Positions 62,623 through 64,000 of a stretch of DNA of 64,000 bases are shown here, piece by piece. The stretch lies in NCBI RefSeq assembly GCF_003113265.1, contig NZ_PUIV01000008.1:1-64000 (forward strand), in the 5' to 3' direction. This DNA is from Methylosinus sporium. GTDB taxonomy: Bacteria; Pseudomonadota; Alphaproteobacteria; Rhizobiales; Beijerinckiaceae. The position numbers and the translations under genes are program-made. Below the pieces are notes generated by a model. The model saw nothing but the letters and a program-made list of their open reading frames with translations, did not search any database and was not told the origin of the DNA. Numbering within the stretch: position 1 is the first letter of the stretch; every line of letters starts with the position of its first letter.

Positions 62623-63980
62623 TCCGTCCATTTTTCGTTCTGCTGCATCGATGGGTCGGCTTGGCGATGACGGGTTTTCTCGTGGTCGTCGCGCTGACCG
62701 GCAGCCTGCTCGCCTTCAATACGGAACTGGAGCGCGTGTTCGCCCCGCAACTGTTCGCGACGCCCCGCCCGGACGTCGCGCCGCTCGATCTCGCGACCCT
62801 CGCCGAACGCGCGCAGGCGATCGTTCCGCAAGGCCGCGTCGCCAGCGTGTTATACGCGGAGCCCGATCAAGCGCTCGTGACTTTCGCGCCGCTCATGGAT
62901 CCCACGACGGGGCAGGCTCGAAAGCTCGGCTTCGACCAACTCTTCGTCGACCCGTGGACCGGCGCGGAGCTCGGGCGGCGAAGGCGCGGCGACATTTCGG
63001 AAGGGCTGATCAATGTCATGCCTTTCATCTACAAGCTGCATTGGACGCTCACTTTCGATGCTGTCGGCTCGACGATCCTGGGGGTCGTGGCGGTCGCCTG
63101 GACCATCGACTGCTTCGTCGGCTTCTACCTGACCCTGCCTGTCTCGCTCGGCGGATTTTTTCGCCGCTGGATGACCGCGTGGCGCGTCAAGTGGCGCGGC
63201 GGCGCCTATCGCGTCAACTTGGACCTGCACCGCGCCGGCGGCTTGTGGCTGTGGCCGGTTCTCTTCGTCTTCGCCTGGTCGAGCGTGATGTTCAACATGC
63301 GGCCAGTCTACGAGTGGGCGACCAAGGCGGTGTTCGACTATGCGCCGCGTAGCGCTTGGGCGCCGCCGCAGAGGCGCAATGACACGCCGCGTCTCGACTG
63401 GCGCTCGGCGCAGCAGACCGGCGAGCGGCTGATCGGGGAATTGTCGGCGCAAGGCGGCTTCACCGTGATCCAGCCTCTGGGGCTGACGTATAGCGCGCCG
63501 CATGGCGTCTATATCTACGAGGTTCGCTCGAGCCGCGACGTCTTCGAACGCTCCCCAAAGGGGGGCGGGACCTATCTCATGTTCGACGGCGACGATGGCG
63601 CCTTGGCGAGCCTGCGCCTGCCGACCGGCGAGCATAGCGGCAATACGGTCGAAAGCTGGCTCTATGCACTGCACATGACGCGCGTGTTCGGCAGGCCGTT
63701 TCAAATTTTCGTCTGCGCGCTCGGTTTCCTCGTCATCATGCTGTCGGTCACGGGCGTCTACATCTGGTGGAAAAAGCGGCGCGCTCGAAAATACTCGGCC
63801 GCGCGTTCTGGCGGGATTGTCGGCAAGAACGAGACTTCGGAGCGCTCGTCGACGCGCGAGTCGAAGCGACGGGCGCAGACCGTGTTCGGCGCGTTTCCGG
63901 CGCTGACTATTTCAGCGGAAAACGCTCTGAAGCGTTTTCGAGCGAAGCGGGAACCGGTTCGCGTAAAGAACACGCGATAA
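62619..63980 (+). CDS. PepSY-associated TM protein, siderophore ferric reductase type
   Basis: 453 residues with four hydrophobic segments in the PepSY_TM arrangement. Segment 1 follows LLHRWVGLAMTGFLVVVALTGSLLAF; segment 2 includes LGVVAVAWTIDCFVGFYLTLP; LDLHRAGGLWLWPVLFVFAWSSVMFN and FVCALGFLVIMLSVTGVYIWWKKRR follow. Conserved His residues (LLHRW, LHWTL, LDLHRA, LHMTR) may bind haem. Homologues such as FpvG reduce ferric siderophores at the inner membrane. The start is GTG 62619 after GAGGAT. The last about 20 residues (ENALKRFRAKREPVRVKNTR) are encoded by a dispersed intergenic repeat, so the tail is probably a read-through extension. Confidence 0.88.
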   Translation: MIRPFFVLLHRWVGLAMTGFLVVVALTGSLLAFNTELERVFAPQLFATPRPDVAPLDLATLAERAQAIVPQGRVASVLYAEPDQALVTFAPLMDPTTGQARKLGFDQLFVDPWTGAELGRRRRGDISEGLINVMPFIYKLHWTLTFDAVGSTILGVVAVAWTIDCFVGFYLTLPVSLGGFFRRWMTAWRVKWRGGAYRVNLDLHRAGGLWLWPVLFVFAWSSVMFNMRPVYEWATKAVFDYAPRSAWAPPQRRNDTPRLDWRSAQQTGERLIGELSAQGGFTVIQPLGLTYSAPHGVYIYEVRSSRDVFERSPKGGGTYLMFDGDDGALASLRLPTGEHSGNTVESWLYALHMTRVFGRPFQIFVCALGFLVIMLSVTGVYIWWKKRRARKYSAARSGGIVGKNETSERSSTRESKRRAQTVFGAFPALTISAENALKRFRAKREPVRVKNTR

Positions 63981-64000
63981 AGCAAATAATTATAGAGTCT
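63918..64000. repeat. Dispersed intergenic repeat overlapping the PepSY gene end
   Basis: GCGTTTTCGAGCGAAGCGGG, then AACCGGTTCGCGTAAAGAAC, ACGCGATAAAGCAAATAATT and ATAGAGTCT match the element at 23557 in order, including the AAAxCAAA and TAGAGTCT segments. By analogy the hairpin part continues beyond the window. The first 63 bases are inside the PepSY reading frame. Confidence 0.65.

Overview
The window is high-GC DNA of alphaproteobacterial type, most likely Hyphomicrobiales (Rhizobiales). Support for this comes from the glnK-amtB pair, the lnt / short helix-turn-helix regulator / metK / trmB order, a CobS, a dusA integration scar, and scattered intergenic repeats of a kind I recall from Bradyrhizobium-like genomes. 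A methanotroph such as Methylosinus or Methylocystis would fit, but no diagnostic gene is present, so genus is not claimed.

Positions 1-27,200 are mostly chromosomal housekeeping. At the left edge, minus strand, is the N-terminal 250 residues of a striking octapeptide-repeat protein that runs out of the window. It is followed by a membrane-anchored TPR protein, molybdate transporter genes modB-modC without modA, and trxA. A surface-polysaccharide island follows (Wzm/Wzt-type ABC exporter, an LptF/LptG-family permease, a GT-A-like glycosyltransferase and two tandem GT4-like glycosyltransferases). Then come a patatin-like lipase, hrcA, amtB and glnK behind a probable sigma-54 promoter, tesB, a Trm112-like protein, a Lon N-domain protein, a CnoX-type thioredoxin, trmB, metK, an XRE regulator, lnt, an NfeD/SPFH pair, cobS and dusA.

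Between dusA and the next gene lies a decayed tyrosine recombinase (about 27,309-27,805), the usual scar of an element inserted at dusA. Immediately beyond it starts a contiguous, plus-strand siderophore locus (about 27,990-63,980). It encodes a diaminobutyrate-forming transaminase, MbtH, a JmjC/cupin oxygenase, four NRPS proteins, a CmlA-type diiron beta-hydroxylase lying between the second and third NRPS genes, a PvdE-like exporter, a PvdQ-like acylase, a small Cys/His-rich exported protein, a TonB-dependent receptor and a PepSY ferric-reductase-type membrane protein.

Reading the adenylation-domain pocket residues by eye gives this assembly line: fatty acyl (FAAL starter) - Asp - Dab - His - Ala (made D by a dual C/E domain) - Ser - Asp - thioesterase. 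With both Asp residues and the His beta-hydroxylated, this would be a hexadentate, corrugatin-like Fe(III) chelator. Unlike corrugatin as I recall it, the locus also carries pyoverdine-style maturation (export of an acylated precursor, then periplasmic deacylation). The usual TauD-type Asp/His beta-hydroxylases and any ornithine N-hydroxylase are absent. The CmlA-type and JmjC enzymes are the only visible candidates for making the iron ligands, and this is the most novel feature of the window.
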